Part shown: piece after piece, positions 14,641 through 16,340 of the stretch
How the letters are laid out: each line of letters begins with the position of its first letter
Position numbering within the stretch: position 1 is the stretch's first letter
Assembly: GCA_025352845.1 (NCBI GenBank)
Contig: JANXSC010000160.1
Span: 1-16,340, forward strand
Direction of reading: 5' to 3'
From: Opitutaceae bacterium
Lineage (GTDB): Bacteria > Verrucomicrobiota > Verrucomicrobiia > Opitutales > Opitutaceae
Length of the DNA: 16,340 nt
Made by a program: the position numbers and the translations under genes
The notes under the pieces: model-generated
What the model saw: only the letters and a program-made list of their open reading frames with translations
Databases searched by the model: none
Told to the model about the DNA's origin: nothing

Positions 14641-14887
14641 GGCGTGAGGTGGCGGCGAGCCGCGGCGGGTGAGGGCTGCGCGGCAAGACGTTTGCCTGAT
14701 GGCCACGATGCGCGCCGGCTGGCCCGATGAAAGGCCAAAGTTTTTTTGAATAGAAACGCAGTCTTCGCGTCTGACCCCCCGGGAGTTCCGCTCTCGACGC
14801 GCGCAGCACCCCCTTCGCCGTCGCTTCCGTGCGGAGCCCACTCGTTTTCCGTCCAGCAACAAAAACGATCCCCCAATAAACAGCCCC
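14641..14887. promoter_or_regulatory. Divergent intergenic region
   Basis: This 247-bp gap separates the minus-strand DUF1552 gene from the plus-strand membrane-protein gene, so it must hold both promoters. A small AT-rich patch (about 14737-14757, seven T) lies centrally. TCGTTTT (14842-14848) and AAAACGA (14862-14868) are perfect 7-bp arms with a 13-nt spacer centred about 33 bp before the plus-strand ATG, a possible operator or leader hairpin. No clear -35/-10 pair or Shine-Dalgarno site is visible for either gene. Confidence 0.4.
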
Positions 14888-15868
14888 ATGCACGAGCAAG
14901 AAATCGCCCCCGCGCCCACGGCGCAAACTCCGTCCGCGAACCTCGCCGGACTCGCCCGCGTCGAAAACATTCCCGCCGGGCCGGTTAAAGGCGGCCGGCC
15001 GTCCGCGTCTTCGGGCGCGGGTTTGCTCCGCAACACGCTGCTCGGCGAAAAGGTCGGCGGGGTGCTCGACGCGGTCGCGCGCCTCCTGAGCCCCACGCTG
15101 GTCGAGGATGCGCTCGCCCTCGCAAAACGGGTCGGCCACTACGCCGTGCTCGGCGGCGGCGCGCTCACGCTCGTCTACGCGATCTACGCGGCGGTGCGGC
15201 AAAACTCGTTTGCGGTCTTTGTCATCGGGCTTGGCCTCGTGGTGGCGCTGGCGGTCGCGCAGTTTGTCGCGATGCGGTTTCTCGACGCCGCCGACACGGT
15301 GATCGATGCGACGCCGAGCCGCGTTTCCTCGCCGGCCTTTCTTGAATGCGCGGGCTTGCTGGCGCTGCTCCTCGCGGCCGGCGCGCTGCTTGGCGGGGTC
15401 GCGACCGCGATTCGCGTGCGCGATGCGCTGCCATTGCTGCCGGCGCTCTGCACCGGCTTGTCGCTCACGTGCTTCGGCGCGATGGCGCTGCATCCGCGCA
15501 TGGCCAACGTGGGCACGGGAGGAGGCACCGCCGGCGAAGAGGCGATCGGGTTGGTGTCCTTTTTCTTCAAGGCGGCGCTGAAACTGGCGCCGCTGGGTTT
15601 CGCCCTGTTTGCCGTGGCGGGGGCACTCGCCGTGCTGATGAGTTTCTTCGGCGAACCCGGGGCGTTTGCGGCCATCGCGCAGGGTATCGTCAGTCTGGTG
15701 CCCGTGCCGGTGCAGATACCCACGGGCCAGATTGGCTCGGCGCTGCTGGTGATCGCGTGCCTCGTGCCGATCGGGGTCTACTTCGTCTTCCTTCTGCAAT
15801 ACCTGCTGGTGGACCTCGCGCGCGCCGTGCTCAGCGTGCCGGCGAAACTGGACGCGTTGAAAAAATAA
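14888..15868 (+). CDS. Six-helix integral membrane protein, unknown function
   Basis: A 326-residue protein with no family I recognise. The first about 80 residues are hydrophilic and Pro/Ala/Gly-rich, followed by about six hydrophobic helices at roughly 84-103, 107-129, 152-174, 181-201, 231-253 and 283-306. Polar loops contain HPRMANVGTGGGTAGEEA (about 202-219), glycine-rich and possibly functional. There is no cleavable signal peptide, so it should sit in the inner membrane with a cytoplasmic N-terminal tail. It is transcribed away from the DUF1552 pair and ends 77 bp before a strong terminator, so it appears to be a single-gene unit. Composition is that of the host chromosome. Confidence 0.8.
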   Translation: MHEQEIAPAPTAQTPSANLAGLARVENIPAGPVKGGRPSASSGAGLLRNTLLGEKVGGVLDAVARLLSPTLVEDALALAKRVGHYAVLGGGALTLVYAIYAAVRQNSFAVFVIGLGLVVALAVAQFVAMRFLDAADTVIDATPSRVSSPAFLECAGLLALLLAAGALLGGVATAIRVRDALPLLPALCTGLSLTCFGAMALHPRMANVGTGGGTAGEEAIGLVSFFFKAALKLAPLGFALFAVAGALAVLMSFFGEPGAFAAIAQGIVSLVPVPVQIPTGQIGSALLVIACLVPIGVYFVFLLQYLLVDLARAVLSVPAKLDALKK

Positions 15869-15945
15869 GGGCGACCCGATCGGCTCGCGCGAAGTGGCCC
15901 TGGCCTCGCGGCCGGTGGGAGTGTCGCAGCTGGGTTGTCGGCGAT

Positions 15946-15979
15946 GAGGGGCGGGGTTTATCCCCGCCCCTCTTTTTTT
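15946..15979 (+). terminator. Intrinsic terminator
   Basis: GAGGGGCGGGG (15946-15956) pairs perfectly with CCCCGCCCCTC (15962-15972) around a TTTAT loop, followed immediately by seven T (15973-15979). This is a textbook rho-independent terminator for the membrane-protein gene and the clearest one in the window. Confidence 0.95.
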
Positions 15980-16199
15980 GGCAAACAGGGACACTGCGCT
16001 CGGGCTTGTAAGCGCCATGGCGTGCGGCTCAAGTCATTCGGTGGTTTCGGTCGGTGCGCCGGATTGTGCGAATCCGGAAGCGAGACCGGGTTTCCGAATT
16101 GACGGTGACAACGAGTCCGCAGTTGCGATCGGTTTCTTCCGCAGGGAAGCGACGGGGCGAAGCCGTGACTGGTTGCGCAGGGCGAAAATCGGGGGCGGA
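15980..16199 (+). promoter_or_regulatory. Leader of the last gene, with hairpin
   Basis: No complete gene is seen between the terminator and the flippase start. CCGGATT (16059-16065) and AATCCGG (16071-16077) form a perfect 7-bp stem with a GTGCG loop. The flippase frame stays open back to an ATG at 16017, but that stretch encodes a polar sequence without family character, so I treat it as untranslated leader. A G-rich run (16191-16195) before the start could act as a ribosome-binding site. Confidence 0.4.
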
Positions 16200-16340
16200 A
16201 TGATGACGGCGGATCACACCACGGATCGGCGCGAGGTGACATGGAATCTCGTCCTGCAATATTCGACGGTGGCGCTGATGTTGTTGCACGGGGTGCTGCT
16301 CGTCCCGCTCTACCTGAAATTTGTCGGCAGCGCGGAATTC
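16200..16340 (+). CDS. Start of a probable polysaccharide flippase (partial)
   Basis: The first 47 codons of a gene cut off by the window end. The peptide has a polar start (MMTADHTTDRREVTW) and then NLVLQYSTVALMLLHGVLLV followed by PLYLKFVGSAEF. A short polar start, a first helix ending in P-L-Y-L, and a (V/L)G(S/P)xE(F/Y) turn are typical of Wzx/MATE-like O-antigen or exopolysaccharide flippases. Two ATG codons, 16200 and 16203, are adjacent; 16203 has better spacing from GGGGG (16191-16195). Assignment rests on one helix, so it is provisional. Confidence 0.6.
   Translation, partial: MMTADHTTDRREVTWNLVLQYSTVALMLLHGVLLVPLYLKFVGSAEF

Noticed and set aside
13778..16018. A 746-codon minus-strand open frame across the divergent region.
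   Set aside because: It runs antisense to the membrane-protein gene and overlaps DUF1552 in another frame; composition is low-complexity Arg/Gly/Ala.

Overview
The window is GC-rich (roughly two thirds G+C over most of its length). It most resembles a Verrucomicrobia chromosome, probably Opitutales/Opitutaceae. The main reasons are a paired DUF1552 / DUF1587-1595-1592-1588-1585 gene set, which is typical of Planctomycetes and Verrucomicrobia; a very large secreted mosaic protein; start codons without clear Shine-Dalgarno sites; and scattered REP-like palindromes. The taxonomy is an inference from gene content.

Left part (1-1660). A visibly AT-richer block carries two lipoprotein genes, DUF4810 and DUF799 (GNA1162-like). 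In other bacteria these normally follow a CsgG-like gene, but no CsgG gene is visible here. Behind them lie short, probably decayed reading frames, then a 138-bp in-frame piece (1400-1537) that matches the extreme C-terminus of the next gene. This looks like the stump of a lost tandem paralogue.

Centre (1661-10537). Five genes lie on the plus strand. They are a 1302-residue secreted protein (metzincin-type protease, seven-bladed RCC1-like propeller, Ig-like domain, two copies of a 130-residue C-terminal domain), a periplasmic 5'-nucleotidase-like metallophosphatase, a family-1 lytic transglycosylase, a TPR-like protein of unknown function, and a class I DAHP synthase (aroG type). The nucleotidase and transglycosylase overlap by 4 bp. 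Palindromic repeats sit across the gene edges: one inside the N-terminal coding region of the transglycosylase, and one spanning the stop codon of the TPR-like gene and reaching within 11 bp of the aroG start.

Right part (10556-16340). On the minus strand a Tat-exported DUF1552 protein is followed, with a 4-bp overlap, by a two-haem-motif DUF1592-type protein whose first codons contain another palindrome family. This pair converges on aroG with only 18 bp between stop codons. Divergent from it is a six-helix membrane protein that ends in a strong intrinsic terminator. The last 141 bp are the start of what looks like a polysaccharide flippase.

The most notable observations are the palindromes translated into, or supplying, protein termini, the remnant of a paralogue of the giant secreted protease, and the C-terminal domain shared by both, which may be a cell-surface targeting module.
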